A DNA stretch of 29,934 nt from CALAGJ01 sp964293305 (GCA_964293305.1 CAXYYO010000039.1:1-29934), one strand, 5' to 3'. Shown: positions 17,512-27,210, numbered from the stretch's first letter. Notes: a model not told the origin generated them from the sequence alone. Made by a program: numbers and translations.

Positions 17512-19116
17512 TTACAATTTCTGAAAAGACTTTCTATCCCTACCATGTAATGTTTCTATTTCAAGATAATAGGTACCCACCTCTAATGAAGTAATATCTA
17601 TATTGTGAATATTTTCATTGCTATTTATCATACCCTTATTAATAGTCTGCCCTATTGTATTAACGATAGTATATTTTACAATATTATTTCCCGAAATAGT
17701 GATGAGATTATGTGCCGGATTAGGTTTTATATTCCATAAACCAGTGGTGCTTTGAGCTGATGATTCTGTAGTATTTGGTTTGTATTTCACCACACATACC
17801 CCACTCCCACCCGCATAAATATTTCCCGCAGCATCCATCCTAGCACCCACTGATAGACTATTTTGACCAGGAGCTACTGAGTAATATGCCTGCCATAATT
17901 GTGTACCACTTGTATCATACATTATGGTATTATAGGAATACACAAATGGTGCAGCGGGTGTGCCATTTCCAGATACTAATAAACGGCCATCCTTTGTAAG
18001 TTCAATATCCTGTGGGTAGTTTCCAAACAAAACTGGATCAGCAAAAACCTTTGACCATTTTCTCAAACCGTTTTTATCATATCTGATGGTGAGCCAATCT
18101 CTGTCTGTGGCACCATAATCCTGATATCCACAGATATAACTATTGCCAAAAGCATCTACTTCATAATCACCAAAACTACCTTTGCCTGTAAAAGTTCTAT
18201 TCATCTCACTTCTTTTCCAGAGTTGCAATCCATTTCTGTCATATTTAGCAGTAACAATATTTGGCTGTGCAAAATTTATATTATTGGCTTGTCCATTAGC
18301 ATAAATTCCTCCCTCATTATCAGTAAATACATTGTAAAAAGTTCCTTTTCTGTTTGACTCATCCAAAATTGTTTTCCAAAGTAAATTACCTCTTTTATTA
18401 AATTTTGCAATTACAGGTTTGCCAACATTAGATACAATTTCTTCCCCGGCAATTATCAGGTTCAGTTGTTTGTCCACAGTGCCTGAATAGGCAGTAATAC
18501 CCGGTGCTTCTATCGAAGTGACCAGCTTACCTTCTGGGTTATACAATAAAGCTGTCATGGTATAATTAAAAGTAGCAAACAATGATGAATATTCCTTATA
18601 ATATCCAGTAACAAGGCTATACCCATTTGTAGTAACCTTAATTTCAGAGGGTGCCCCTAATTTAAATACACCAGCTGCATATCTGTTCCTCCATAAAATA
18701 TTTCCATTTGGTGCATACTTTGTCGTAAAAATATCTTTAATGGCATAGTCTGGACAAACATCGCAACCGCCAATCTGCATCCTACTACCTGTTAGATAAA
18801 CATTGCCCTGTGCATCTGTGGCAATTCCATTAACCTCATCGGATGAATCTTTTAATTCATTATAATATTTCTTCCAGCTAAAAGTTCCAGCAGCATTAAT
18901 TTTTAAAATAAACATGTGTGGAGGAAAGTCCGTTTCAAAAATATCTTTCTCCGTTCCGGCCATGTAGGTGTTTCCAAAACGGTCAGTAGTCATGTGGGTA
19001 GTATTGATTAATGTACTTGGCTCATCTTTACATGAAGCCCATTGCTGTACATAAAGTTGTGCGTTGGATAACCCAAAGAAAAAAACAAGGAATACAGGCA
19101 GGAAAAATCTTTTCAT
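17512..19116 (-). CDS. T9SS-exported beta-propeller repeat (SBBP-type) protein
   Basis: The protein has 534 residues. A signal peptide (ending LSNAQ, about residue 19) is followed by repeats of the form D..GN.Y..G....D....KY...G...W (for example around the TDAQGNVYLTGS and VDAFGNSYICGY segments), typical of SBBP-type propellers. The last about 85 residues form a type A T9SS sorting domain: WNIKPNPAHNLITISG opens it, IVNTIGQTINKG is the middle strand, and it ends LEVGTYYLEIET...KSFQKL. The protein should therefore be moved through the outer membrane by the type IX system and attached or released. The ligand is unknown. It ends 75 bases from the MerR start on the same strand. Confidence 0.88.
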   Translation of the reverse strand: MKRFFLPVFLVFFFGLSNAQLYVQQWASCKDEPSTLINTTHMTTDRFGNTYMAGTEKDIFETDFPPHMFILKINAAGTFSWKKYYNELKDSSDEVNGIATDAQGNVYLTGSRMQIGGCDVCPDYAIKDIFTTKYAPNGNILWRNRYAAGVFKLGAPSEIKVTTNGYSLVTGYYKEYSSLFATFNYTMTALLYNPEGKLVTSIEAPGITAYSGTVDKQLNLIIAGEEIVSNVGKPVIAKFNKRGNLLWKTILDESNRKGTFYNVFTDNEGGIYANGQANNINFAQPNIVTAKYDRNGLQLWKRSEMNRTFTGKGSFGDYEVDAFGNSYICGYQDYGATDRDWLTIRYDKNGLRKWSKVFADPVLFGNYPQDIELTKDGRLLVSGNGTPAAPFVYSYNTIMYDTSGTQLWQAYYSVAPGQNSLSVGARMDAAGNIYAGGSGVCVVKYKPNTTESSAQSTTGLWNIKPNPAHNLITISGNNIVKYTIVNTIGQTINKGMINSNENIHNIDITSLEVGTYYLEIETLHGRDRKSFQKL

Positions 19117-19240
19117 ATAATTTTATTATAAAAGTAAATAAAGTTAACAAATTAACTGTATTTCTATAACAATCCAAGTTATAGTATTTCTAATATTTAT
19201 ATGAATGAAACTATCATCTCCAAAACTAGGGTAAATAAGA

Positions 19241-19267
19241 AAGCCACCTGCTTTATGCAAGTGGCTT
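19241..19267 (-). terminator. Candidate intrinsic terminator of the lysine-rich secreted protein
   Basis: A stem AAGCCACCTG (19241-19250) pairs with CAAGTGGCTT (19258-19267), with one G-T pair and a 7-base loop. It lies 19 bases beyond the stop of the minus-strand gene at 19286. On the minus strand it is followed by an interrupted T-rich run (TTCTTATTT), so efficiency may be modest. Confidence 0.6.
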
Positions 19268-19285
19268 CTGCTTTATGAAACAAAA

Positions 19286-19846
19286 CTACTCAACAACTTC
19301 TTGTGTATCAGAAACAGTTTCATTAACAATAGGAGGTGTAGTGGATGTGCTTACATTCTTCTTATTATTATAATATTTACGGTCTCTTTTGTGAATTTTG
19401 GCTGCATTAAACTTTGTAGAGGGATTTGAATTACCCCCATTTTTCAAAGATTTTTTTGCATCTGCTTGCTGCTCAATTAGAATTTTCTTGTCTGATTTAT
19501 ATTCTTCTTTGCCCTCATTGTAGGTTTTAATAATTTGAGCCTGCTCTTCTTTTGTATATTTTTTATTGAGCAAATCCTTATTATTTTCTGCGAGTTTCAA
19601 ATTGCTTTTATAATTTTTACGTGCCACTTTATAATCCTTATTCAATGCTTCCCTTTGGGCTTCGGTTAAAACATCTGATTGTTTTAAATCATTGCGTATA
19701 GCATCTACCTTTTTGGCATCTTTTGCAGCTACTTCTTTGGCTTGCTTTGCTTTTCCTTTAGCATTATCTCTATTGATATGTTGAGCATTTAGTAATGAAA
19801 TACTTATTAAAAAAGCACCAGATAACATCATCATTTTTCTTTTCAT
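19286..19846 (-). CDS. Lysine-rich secreted helical protein
   Basis: The protein has 186 residues. A signal peptide (basic start, hydrophobic stretch, cleavage near LLNAQ at about 21) precedes a strongly charged mature chain dominated by Lys, Glu, Asp, Ala and Asn. It has predicted long helices or a coiled coil from about 27 to 135 (for example TEAQREALNKDYKVARKN). The C-terminal 50 residues are low in hydrophobics and end in an acidic tail. There is no enzymatic motif and no named family that I recognise. The composition resembles periplasmic coiled-coil chaperone-like or envelope proteins, but this is not proof. It is monocistronic, with a hairpin terminator after it and a 169-base gap before the T9SS protein gene. 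Confidence 0.7.
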   Translation of the reverse strand: MKRKMMMLSGAFLISISLLNAQHINRDNAKGKAKQAKEVAAKDAKKVDAIRNDLKQSDVLTEAQREALNKDYKVARKNYKSNLKLAENNKDLLNKKYTKEEQAQIIKTYNEGKEEYKSDKKILIEQQADAKKSLKNGGNSNPSTKFNAAKIHKRDRKYYNNKKNVSTSTTPPIVNETVSDTQEVVE

Positions 19847-20043
19847 AATTTTAAATTTTATTTTTTAAACCAATACATAACAGACTATGCAGTAGCTTTT
19901 AAAGTTTAATAAAAATGTATCTACTAAAATACCTTTAACATTTTATAAAATTGTTTTAAAATAAAAATAAAGTTTTAAATGAGGATGGTGTCCATAAATA
20001 TTTATGATACTACTTTTATATAATGCCCTCCATCTTACCCAAT

Positions 20044-20071
20044 AAAAAAAGGCTGCTTTTAAACAGCCTTT
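20044..20071 (-). terminator. Intrinsic terminator of pruA
   Basis: AAAGGCTG (20048-20055) pairs perfectly with CAGCCTTT (20064-20071) over an 8-base loop. On the minus strand this is followed by seven T residues (complement of 20044-20050). It lies 32 bases after the stop of the dehydrogenase gene. Confidence 0.85.
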
Positions 20072-20103
20072 CTTACATTGAAATACAATCCTGATTATTG
20101 CCC

Positions 20104-21735
20104 TTATGCTTCTTGTAAAAATGGATATTTATAATCTGTAGGAGGGTTGAATGTTTCTTTAATAGTGCGTGCACTTAACCAACGATAAAGATTCAACATA
20201 CTACCTGCCTTATCATTTGTACCACTGGCACGTGCACCTCCAAAAGGCTGTTGTCCTACTACTGCCCCAGTAGGCTTATCATTGATATAAAAATTACCTG
20301 CTGCATGCCTCAATCTATTTGTGGCTTGTATAATTGCTGCTCTATCCTGTGCTAAAATGCTACCTGTTAATGCATATGGACTTGTGGTATCTACCAGTTC
20401 TAAAGCTTTATCAAAATCATCTGCATCATATACATAGATGGTGAGTACTGGTCCAAATATTTCTTCACACATACTGCTATATTTCGGATCAGTAGTTTCT
20501 ATAACAGTTGGTTCTATAAAATATCCCTTTGTTTTATCACAGTTGCCACCAACTAATATTTTTGCTTTGCGATCTTTCTTGGCATTATCAATATATTTCT
20601 TAATATTATTGAAACTTTTTTCATCAATTACTGCATTAACAAAATTGGTAAAATCCTCAACTGTACCCATCTTCATACTACTAACCATTGCTACTAGTTT
20701 TGACTTTACGGCATCTGCAATGTTTGAAGGAATATATGCTCTTGAGGCCGCACTACATTTCTGTCCCTGAAATTCAAAAGAGCCTCTTGCCATAGCAGTA
20801 GCCGCTACATCTGGATCTGTAGATTTATGAATGAGTATAAAATCTTTTCCTCCAGTTTCTCCTACTATTCTTGGATATGATTTATATAAGCCCATATTTT
20901 CTCCAATGGTCTTCCACATATTATTAAAAACACCTGTACTTCCGGTAAAATGGACACCAGCAAAATCCCTATGACCAAAGCATACTTTACCAATAGTAGG
21001 GCCATCTACGTATATTAAGTTAATGACACCATCTGGCAGACCTGCTTCTTTCAAAATACGCATAAACATTTGAGCGCTATACACCTGAGTATTGGCAGGC
21101 TTCCACACTACTACATTGCCACACATGGCAGCGCTTGTGGGCAAATTACCTCCAATTGCAGTAAAATTAAAAGGAGTAACAGCAAGTACAAAACCTTCCA
21201 GAGCACGCCACTCTAATCGATTATGCATGCCAGGTCCACTAATGGGTTGTTGCTTATAAATTTCACTGAGAAAATGCACATTGAATCTTAAAAAATCTAT
21301 CAGCTCGCAGGCACTGTCAATTTCTGCTTGGTAGGCATTTTTACTTTGGCCCAACATAGTAGTACCATTTATATAGCTTCTATACTTTGTGGCCAGCAAG
21401 TCGGCAGCTTTTAAAAATATATGAGCCCTGTCTTCCCAAGGCATAGCCTCCCAGTTTGGTTTAGCTTTAAGGGCAGCATCAATTGCCATGTTTACATGTT
21501 TTTCTTCACCTGCATGAAAATATCCGAGGGTATGTGCTCTTTCATGAGGTGGATGCATTGATACCTTTTTACCGGTGCGTACTAATTTACCACCGATATA
21601 CATGGGCACATCAATTTCCTTTTTCTTTAATTCTGCTAAAGTTTTTTTTAAGGCAATTTTTTCTGCACTACCGGGTGCATAATTTAGTACTGGTTCATTG
21701 AGGGGAGCTGGGTAATGGAAGTATCCAAAATTCAT
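20104..21735 (-). CDS. pruA: Delta-1-pyrroline-5-carboxylate dehydrogenase
   Basis: At 543 residues this is the mono-functional form resembling eukaryotic ALDH4A1, not the long bacterial PutA fusion. It oxidises glutamate-gamma-semialdehyde to glutamate with NAD+ in the second step of proline (and ornithine-linked) breakdown. Aldehyde dehydrogenase landmarks are visible: TPFNF (Asn190), WKPAN (Lys212), FTGSTGVF for nucleotide binding, the general base Glu293 in VGETGGKD, and the nucleophile Cys327 in GQKCSA. The C-terminal PFGGARASGTNDKAG segment is typical of the P5C subfamily. No proline dehydrogenase gene is seen in the window. A hairpin terminator follows it and a TATATTTG box precedes it, so it is probably monocistronic. 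Confidence 0.94.
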   Translation of the reverse strand: MNFGYFHYPAPLNEPVLNYAPGSAEKIALKKTLAELKKKEIDVPMYIGGKLVRTGKKVSMHPPHERAHTLGYFHAGEEKHVNMAIDAALKAKPNWEAMPWEDRAHIFLKAADLLATKYRSYINGTTMLGQSKNAYQAEIDSACELIDFLRFNVHFLSEIYKQQPISGPGMHNRLEWRALEGFVLAVTPFNFTAIGGNLPTSAAMCGNVVVWKPANTQVYSAQMFMRILKEAGLPDGVINLIYVDGPTIGKVCFGHRDFAGVHFTGSTGVFNNMWKTIGENMGLYKSYPRIVGETGGKDFILIHKSTDPDVAATAMARGSFEFQGQKCSAASRAYIPSNIADAVKSKLVAMVSSMKMGTVEDFTNFVNAVIDEKSFNNIKKYIDNAKKDRKAKILVGGNCDKTKGYFIEPTVIETTDPKYSSMCEEIFGPVLTIYVYDADDFDKALELVDTTSPYALTGSILAQDRAAIIQATNRLRHAAGNFYINDKPTGAVVGQQPFGGARASGTNDKAGSMLNLYRWLSARTIKETFNPPTDYKYPFLQEA

Positions 21736-22055
21736 ATTGCAATAATTTTAATGCAAATATAGGATTAGTAAAAGGTATGAAAATTTGTTGACCGCATTTG
21801 CATTTATTTACCTAGAATTATAACCAGCTTCGCATTACAATAAATCAATATATCCCAAAAAAGATCATTTAAATGTAGTAGTCTAAAATGTATATATTCC
21901 TCTTGGTCTAATAATACCTCAGCAAGATTTTTGTATTAGAATTAGGGTTCCTTGGCTAAAATTATTATCACGTAACCTCAGATACTAGCCATTAGAATTA
22001 ATCCGGTTGCACAAAAAGGTAAACTTCAAAATTATTCGGATCTATTTTATGCTGT
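21736..22055. other. 320-base gap between pruA and the MATE gene
   Basis: The part next to pruA holds its probable promoter box (21754-21761). No gene, repeat or clear terminator for the MATE transcript was recognised in the rest. Confidence 0.4.
21754..21761 (-). promoter_or_regulatory. Candidate -7 box of pruA
   Basis: On the minus strand the sequence reads TATATTTG, matching TAnnTTTG, about 20 bases before the ATG at 21735. No good -33 TTTG was found at the usual distance. Confidence 0.4.
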
Positions 22056-23405
22056 TTAGATTACCTTTCCCTTCCAGCGCATACTACGCATATACCACAA
22101 TGAGGGGAGCAATAAACTAGTCCAATAGAGCCATTCACTCATCCATCCAATGCTTATACTTAGATTAAAGTTTTCTAGCACCAGATATACATAAATAACA
22201 TAAAGCGATATGGCAAACAATTCCGTAACAAGATTAAATTTACTATTGCCGGTGCCAACCACAGCATTCATTAATACAGTGCCTACACTCATTATCAGTA
22301 GTCCAACAGATATTATTCTGGCCACCGGTATGGCCGCTGCTATAAATGCTTCATCTTGACCATAAGCACGCATTAATAATCCTGGTGCAATATTTAGTAG
22401 TAAAACGAATATGCATGTAACGCCCAAACTTAATTTAATGAGCAATTTTACCAAGGGTAAAACTTTTTCCTGCTTCCCCTGCCCTATTAAATTACTAACC
22501 ATAGTATTTGAAGCAGAAGCAAAGCCCCAGGTAATACATCCAAATAACCCAAAAAGATTACGCATTACATTAGATACAGATAAAGCCAATTTGCCATGAT
22601 GTTCTATCAAAATATAAAAAAACTCCCAACTAATAATACTAATGGTGTATTGTGCAATAAGTGGTAATGACTGGTTGAGAATGGTACGAATAGTTTCAAA
22701 AGAAAAATCTAATTTTTGCCAAAGTTGAAATGGCTTGTAGGTAGCTGTAAAAACGATAACTATAATAACAGTACAAGCGCCAATTCCCTCCGACAATACT
22801 GATGCAACTGCGGCACCATCAAAACCTAATGCAGAAAAACCAAAATGTCCAAAAATCAAACAATAATCAAAAAATATATTTGAAAATGTTTCTGACATAC
22901 TGCCAAAAAGTATCAACTTACTTTTATTAGTACTAATTAGTAAAATATTGTTTACCTGAAATAAATACAATAATGGCAAACCCCAAATACGTTGTTTTAA
23001 AAATGAAACGCACATTTGTACATGTTCCTCATCATGAAGAGTAAGGGAAAGAATAGGTTCAGCAAAAAACCAAGTAAGGATTATGCCGCAAAGCGCAATT
23101 CCCAAAGCAAGTATTAACCCATGCTGATAAATACCACCTATTTCATGAATTCTGTTGGCACCACTTCTTCTGGAAATAATTGATTGTAAACCATTTACAA
23201 GTCCATTTCCCATTACTGCAAAAATGAGGTAGTACACACCTGTAATACCCGCTACACCTAAAGCATCTAAATTTAGGTGACCAAGAAAAATATTATTTGT
23301 AATGAAATTAATCTGAGGTACTAAAATTGACAATGCAATAGGCAAAGCCAATTTAAAAGCCTGCTTTGCAGTTGGTTCCAATATATAATTATTTTCAGCA
23401 GGCAT
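22056..23405 (-). CDS. MATE family multidrug/Na+ (or H+) antiporter
   Basis: The 449 residues show about twelve hydrophobic membrane segments in two similar halves, the MATE arrangement. Characteristic pieces are ALPIALSILVPQINFITNNIFLGHLN at the first helix, the GNGLVNGLQSIISRRSGA segment with small residues after helix 2, and the matching SNTMVSNLIGQGKQEK segment in the second half. It sits in the inner membrane and probably exports cationic compounds using an ion gradient; the substrate cannot be read from the sequence. It has a TACATTTG box upstream and no neighbour regulator on its strand, so its control is unknown. Confidence 0.88.
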   Translation of the reverse strand: MPAENNYILEPTAKQAFKLALPIALSILVPQINFITNNIFLGHLNLDALGVAGITGVYYLIFAVMGNGLVNGLQSIISRRSGANRIHEIGGIYQHGLILALGIALCGIILTWFFAEPILSLTLHDEEHVQMCVSFLKQRIWGLPLLYLFQVNNILLISTNKSKLILFGSMSETFSNIFFDYCLIFGHFGFSALGFDGAAVASVLSEGIGACTVIIVIVFTATYKPFQLWQKLDFSFETIRTILNQSLPLIAQYTISIISWEFFYILIEHHGKLALSVSNVMRNLFGLFGCITWGFASASNTMVSNLIGQGKQEKVLPLVKLLIKLSLGVTCIFVLLLNIAPGLLMRAYGQDEAFIAAAIPVARIISVGLLIMSVGTVLMNAVVGTGNSKFNLVTELFAISLYVIYVYLVLENFNLSISIGWMSEWLYWTSLLLPSLWYMRSMRWKGKVI

Positions 23406-23418
23406 ATTTATGAGTGGG

Positions 23419-23426
23419 CAAATGTA
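23419..23426 (-). promoter_or_regulatory. Candidate -7 box of the MATE gene
   Basis: The minus strand reads TACATTTG (TAnnTTTG), 13 bases before the start at 23405. There is no clear -33 element. Confidence 0.35.
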
Positions 23427-23690
23427 ATTGAACCCAGATGATGCAGTTGACTTTGTTATGAAAAGTTGAAAGACAATATAGATAAGTCTATAAGGTTAGT
23501 GTTTGACAAAACAGATAGTAACTTATTTAAAAGTTAAGAATTGTGCTCAAATGCATTGGTATGCGGCATTTCGGCTTTATAATAAAACTCAACTGCATCA
23601 ATAGGATTGAACAGATATAGGATATGATGCTAAAAAAAATGATTCGCTACATTGATAAGCAGAAACGAGATTATAAATTCCAAATGCATA

Positions 23691-23720
23691 AAAAAAGCCA
23701 CACGCTTAGGCAATGTGGCT
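23691..23720 (-). terminator. rho: Intrinsic terminator of rho
   Basis: AGCCACA (23696-23702) pairs with TGTGGCT (23714-23720). On the minus strand the stem is followed by six T residues (complement of 23691-23696). It lies 19 bases after the rho stop. Confidence 0.85.
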
Positions 23721-23739
23721 ATTATGATTTTATAAAAAA

Positions 23740-25482
23740 TTATCCATTCATACTGGCTAAAAATTCTGCATTGCTCCTAGTGCCACGCATACGTCTGAGT
23801 AACTCATGCATTGCTTCTTCTGTGTTCATATCGTTAATATATAAACGCAATACATTCATACGTTGTAATACCTCTTTTTCTAATAATAAATCATCACGCC
23901 TAGTAGACGATGCCACAATATCAATAGCAGGGTAAATGCGTTTATTTGCTAATCTGCGGTCAAGCTGCAATTCCATATTTCCCGTACCCTTAAATTCTTC
24001 AAAAATCACTTCGTCCATCTTACTACCTGTATCAATCAATGCTGTGGCAAGAATAGTGAGTGAACCTCCATTTTCTATTTTTCGTGCAGCACCAAAAAAT
24101 TGTTTTGGTTTTTGCATAGCATTGGCTTCTACACCACCACTTAATACTTTACCACTTGCAGGTGCCACAGTATTGTGTGCACGGGCCAAACGGGTAATGG
24201 AATCCAAAAGAATAACCACATCATGTCCACACTCTACCAAACGCTTAGCTTTTTGTAAGGCTACAGCTGAAACTTTTACATGCTTTTCAGGTGGCTCATC
24301 AAATGTTGAAGAAATTACTTCTGCTTTTACACTACGCTCCATATCAGTAACTTCTTCTGGCCTTTCATCAATTAACACCACCATTAAATAACACTCAGGG
24401 TGATTTGTAGATATAGCATTTGCCACTTCTTTTAGCAGCATTGTTTTACCTGTTTTAGGTTGTGCAACTATAAGACCCCGCTGACCTTTACCAATAGGGG
24501 TAAATAAATCCATGATACGGGTGCTATAAGAATCGGGACGTAAAAAAAGATTTAATTTTTCGTAAGGAAATAATGGGGTTAGATAATCAAAAGGCACTCT
24601 ATCTCTAACTGCTTCTGGGCTCTTTCCATTAATGCTTTCAACCTTTAGTAAGGCAAAATATTTTTCTCCTTCCTTTGGTGGGCGCACAGTACCTTGTACA
24701 GTATCACCCGTTTTAAGCCCAAATAATTTGATCTGACTTGGGGATACATATACATCATCAGGACTACTGAGGTAGTTGTAATCTGAACTTCTTAAAAATC
24801 CATATCCATCAGGCATCATTTCAAGAACACCTTCACCAGGAATAACGCCATCAAAATCTACATTAAATACAGGTTCTTTTTTTATAAAAACTCTTGGTGC
24901 GGGAGCTACCGTTTGTACCGGTGCCTCTATTTCTACTATCTCATCTTCTTCCTCTTCAATTTCTCCTATTTCCTCCGGAAAATCTACAGCATCATCATTG
25001 CCCAAAAGGCTAAGAATATTTGCACCCATTTTCGTAAGGCTTTCATCTATTACTTCATTGGTTTCATCTGCACCGTCAGCACTGATTTTTGAATCGCTTG
25101 ATTCCATGTCAGTTTCTTTCGATTTTTTGATACTACGTTTTGGTTTTTCCGCAGTTACATCTGAAGTAATATCAGCAGATTTTTTATCATCAGTTGTATT
25201 TATTCTTCTTTTTTTCTTCTCCTTTAAAGGAGCTTCCTTATCTGTATCATTCATCACTTCGGCTTCTTCCGTGCTATTGGCTGTGCTTGCTTTTACAGTC
25301 CTTCTCTTTTTTGCCGGTGATTCATCTATAGTTGTTGAGGATTCTTTTAGTGCTTGAGTATCTAATATTTTATACACTAACTCTTGTTTGTTTAAATTCT
25401 TGGTGCTTGAAATTTGAAGTTGCTCGGCAATATCATGTAACTCCGGCAACAACATGTCGTTTAATTGCAAAATATCGTACAT
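23740..25482 (-). CDS. rho: Transcription termination factor Rho, with long charged insertion
   Basis: The 580 residues form an RNA-dependent hexameric ATPase that ends transcripts. The Rho N-terminal helical bundle is at 1-45. A Lys/Arg- and then Glu/Asp-rich, probably disordered insertion fills about 48-205 (KKRR near 58-61 and 89-93; GEIEEEEDEIVEIE near 173-186). The RNA-binding OB fold follows at about 210-285 (GEGVLEMMPDGYGFLRS). The ATPase core has Walker A QPKTGKTM (341-348), Walker B VVILLDS (422-428), the Q-loop VLSGGVEANAMQKPK (446-460) and the R-loop KGTGNMEL (498-505). E. coli Rho has 419 residues, so the excess is in the insertion, a feature known from Bacteroidota Rho proteins. 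It is divergent to asnS. Confidence 0.97.
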   Translation of the reverse strand: MYDILQLNDMLLPELHDIAEQLQISSTKNLNKQELVYKILDTQALKESSTTIDESPAKKRRTVKASTANSTEEAEVMNDTDKEAPLKEKKKRRINTTDDKKSADITSDVTAEKPKRSIKKSKETDMESSDSKISADGADETNEVIDESLTKMGANILSLLGNDDAVDFPEEIGEIEEEEDEIVEIEAPVQTVAPAPRVFIKKEPVFNVDFDGVIPGEGVLEMMPDGYGFLRSSDYNYLSSPDDVYVSPSQIKLFGLKTGDTVQGTVRPPKEGEKYFALLKVESINGKSPEAVRDRVPFDYLTPLFPYEKLNLFLRPDSYSTRIMDLFTPIGKGQRGLIVAQPKTGKTMLLKEVANAISTNHPECYLMVVLIDERPEEVTDMERSVKAEVISSTFDEPPEKHVKVSAVALQKAKRLVECGHDVVILLDSITRLARAHNTVAPASGKVLSGGVEANAMQKPKQFFGAARKIENGGSLTILATALIDTGSKMDEVIFEEFKGTGNMELQLDRRLANKRIYPAIDIVASSTRRDDLLLEKEVLQRMNVLRLYINDMNTEEAMHELLRRMRGTRSNAEFLASMNG

Positions 25483-25690
25483 AGGATGTATTGTGTTAAT
25501 AACGAATTATCGATTTTTGAGAAATGTTTAACCTTTTGATTTTTGTTGAGAAAACAGGCGGGCAGTATCTGTACGCAGGTTATATGCTTGCTTCCGGGTG
25601 CAATGTTACGGCATAAAGCCAAATGGACAAGTTTTTTATTTAAATCAATCATTCACCAAAAAACTATTAACCTCAAATGGCAGCAGTAGA

Positions 25691-25721
25691 TTGGCTTGTT
25701 ATGCACCTGCACTTATCTTTG
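25691..25721 (+). promoter_or_regulatory. Promoter of asnS
   Basis: TATCTTTG (25714-25721) is a full TAnnTTTG match. TTG at 25691-25693 lies 20 bases upstream, close to the Bacteroidota -33/-7 spacing. Transcription would start near 25728, about 23 bases before the ATG at 25751. This placement argues against translation from the ATG at 25598. Confidence 0.6.
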
Positions 25722-25750
25722 CACCCTTTTTAGAAAGAAATAATATTAGG

Positions 25751-27199
25751 ATGTTAAATAATAGAATTAGGATTAAAGATGTATTAAACCTCACGCCGGG
25801 GAATGAAGAAATTATAGTAATGGGTTGGGTACGTAGTTTTAGAAACGATCAGTTTATAGCACTCAACGATGGTAGTACAGGAGCCAACTTACAAATAGTA
25901 GTTACGAATAATATAATTGATGAACAAACCAAGAAAAGACTTACTGTTAGTGCTTCGGTAAAAATTATCGGAAAACTAATTGCATCACCTGGCAAGGGAC
26001 AGTCTGTTGAACTGATTGCTTCATCTGTTACAATTCTTGGAGATTGTGACGCCTCCGTATATCCAATACAACCTAAAAAGCACAGTTTAGAATTTTTGAG
26101 AGAGCATGCTCATCTACGTTTTCGCACACAAACATTTGCAGCTGTGTTTAGAATAAGACATACATTGGCTTTTGCGGTACATAATTTCTTTCATCAGAAA
26201 GGATTTGTATATCTAAATACACCCATCATATCCAGTAGCGATGCAGAAGGTGCCGGTGAAATGTTTAGAGTTACCACTCTGCCATTAGAAAATCCACCCC
26301 TGCAAGAAGATGGTTCAATAAACTTCAAAGAAGATTTTTTTGGTAAGAGTACAAACCTTACGGTGAGTGGTCAGTTGGAAGGTGAGCTAGGCGCAATGGC
26401 TTTTAGTGATATCTATACTTTTGGACCAACATTCAGAGCCGAAAACTCCAATACCACCAGACATCTTGCAGAGTTTTGGATGATAGAACCAGAAATGGCT
26501 TTTTATGATTTGGAAGATAATATGAACTTGGCTGAAGAGTTTATTAAATACATCATTCGCTTTGCAGTAGAAAATAATAAAGATGATATTGAACTTTTAT
26601 CAAAGCGTTTGGAGGAAGAAGAAAAACAACTTCCGATGGAAAAGCGCAGTGGAATGGGTCTAATGGAAAAACTTGAATTTGTAATGAACAATGCTTTTGA
26701 GCGTGTTACTTACACAGAGGCCATTGAAATTCTTAGAAACAGCCCAGCTTATAAAAAGAAAAAATTTCAATATGAAGTAGCCTGGGGTATTGATATGCAA
26801 AGTGAGCATGAACGATATTTGGTTGAAAAACATTTTAAAAAACCAACAATTGTCACCAATTATCCTGCAGCTATTAAAGCATTTTATATGCGCCAGGATG
26901 ATGGTTGTGAAACTGGAAGAGAGACTGTGGCTGCCATGGATATTCTTGCCCCCGGCATTGGAGAAATTGTAGGAGGAAGCCAACGAGAAGAAAGATTGGA
27001 AAATTTAATTACAAGAATGCACAGTATGCATGTACCTGTGGACGATATGAATTGGTATATAGATACCAGAAGATATGGCACTGTACCGCATGCTGGTTTT
27101 GGTCTTGGTTTTGAAAGAATGGTACAGTTTGTAACAGGTATGACAAACATTAGAGATGTAATTCCATTTGCCAGAACTCCAAAAAACTGTGAATTTTAG
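25751..27199 (+). CDS. asnS: Asparaginyl-tRNA synthetase
   Basis: The 482 residues form a class IIb synthetase that attaches asparagine to tRNA-Asn. An N-terminal OB fold for the anticodon lies at about 1-110. The catalytic core follows with motif 2 FRAENSNTTRHLAEFWMIEPEMAF and motif 3 GFGLGFERMVQFVTG...RDVIPFARTPKN. The ENSNT(T/S)RHLAEFWM form is that of AsnRS, not AspRS. The helical insertion with KRLEEEEKQLP is common in Bacteroidota enzymes. The frame is open back to 25598, but the start at 25751 gives the normal family length and follows a good promoter inside that extension. The 51 extra residues would be unlike the family. Confidence 0.95.
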   Translation: MLNNRIRIKDVLNLTPGNEEIIVMGWVRSFRNDQFIALNDGSTGANLQIVVTNNIIDEQTKKRLTVSASVKIIGKLIASPGKGQSVELIASSVTILGDCDASVYPIQPKKHSLEFLREHAHLRFRTQTFAAVFRIRHTLAFAVHNFFHQKGFVYLNTPIISSSDAEGAGEMFRVTTLPLENPPLQEDGSINFKEDFFGKSTNLTVSGQLEGELGAMAFSDIYTFGPTFRAENSNTTRHLAEFWMIEPEMAFYDLEDNMNLAEEFIKYIIRFAVENNKDDIELLSKRLEEEEKQLPMEKRSGMGLMEKLEFVMNNAFERVTYTEAIEILRNSPAYKKKKFQYEVAWGIDMQSEHERYLVEKHFKKPTIVTNYPAAIKAFYMRQDDGCETGRETVAAMDILAPGIGEIVGGSQREERLENLITRMHSMHVPVDDMNWYIDTRRYGTVPHAGFGLGFERMVQFVTGMTNIRDVIPFARTPKNCEF

Positions 27200-27210
27200 A
27201 TAAGGTATTT

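Larger units (their letters stand above)
23406..23739. other. 334-base gap between the MATE gene and rho
   Basis: It holds the MATE -7 box at one end and the rho terminator at the other. The middle contains no gene that I can support. Confidence 0.4.

Noticed and set aside
24998..25357. Plus-strand open frame opposite rho
   Set aside because: It mirrors the low-complexity charged insertion of Rho; its sequence is Ser/Leu/Phe-rich as expected for an antisense frame.
25598..25750. 51-residue N-terminal extension of asparaginyl-tRNA synthetase
   Set aside because: The extension is unlike the family, and a good promoter (TATCTTTG at 25714-25721) lies inside it, so the start at 25751 is preferred.
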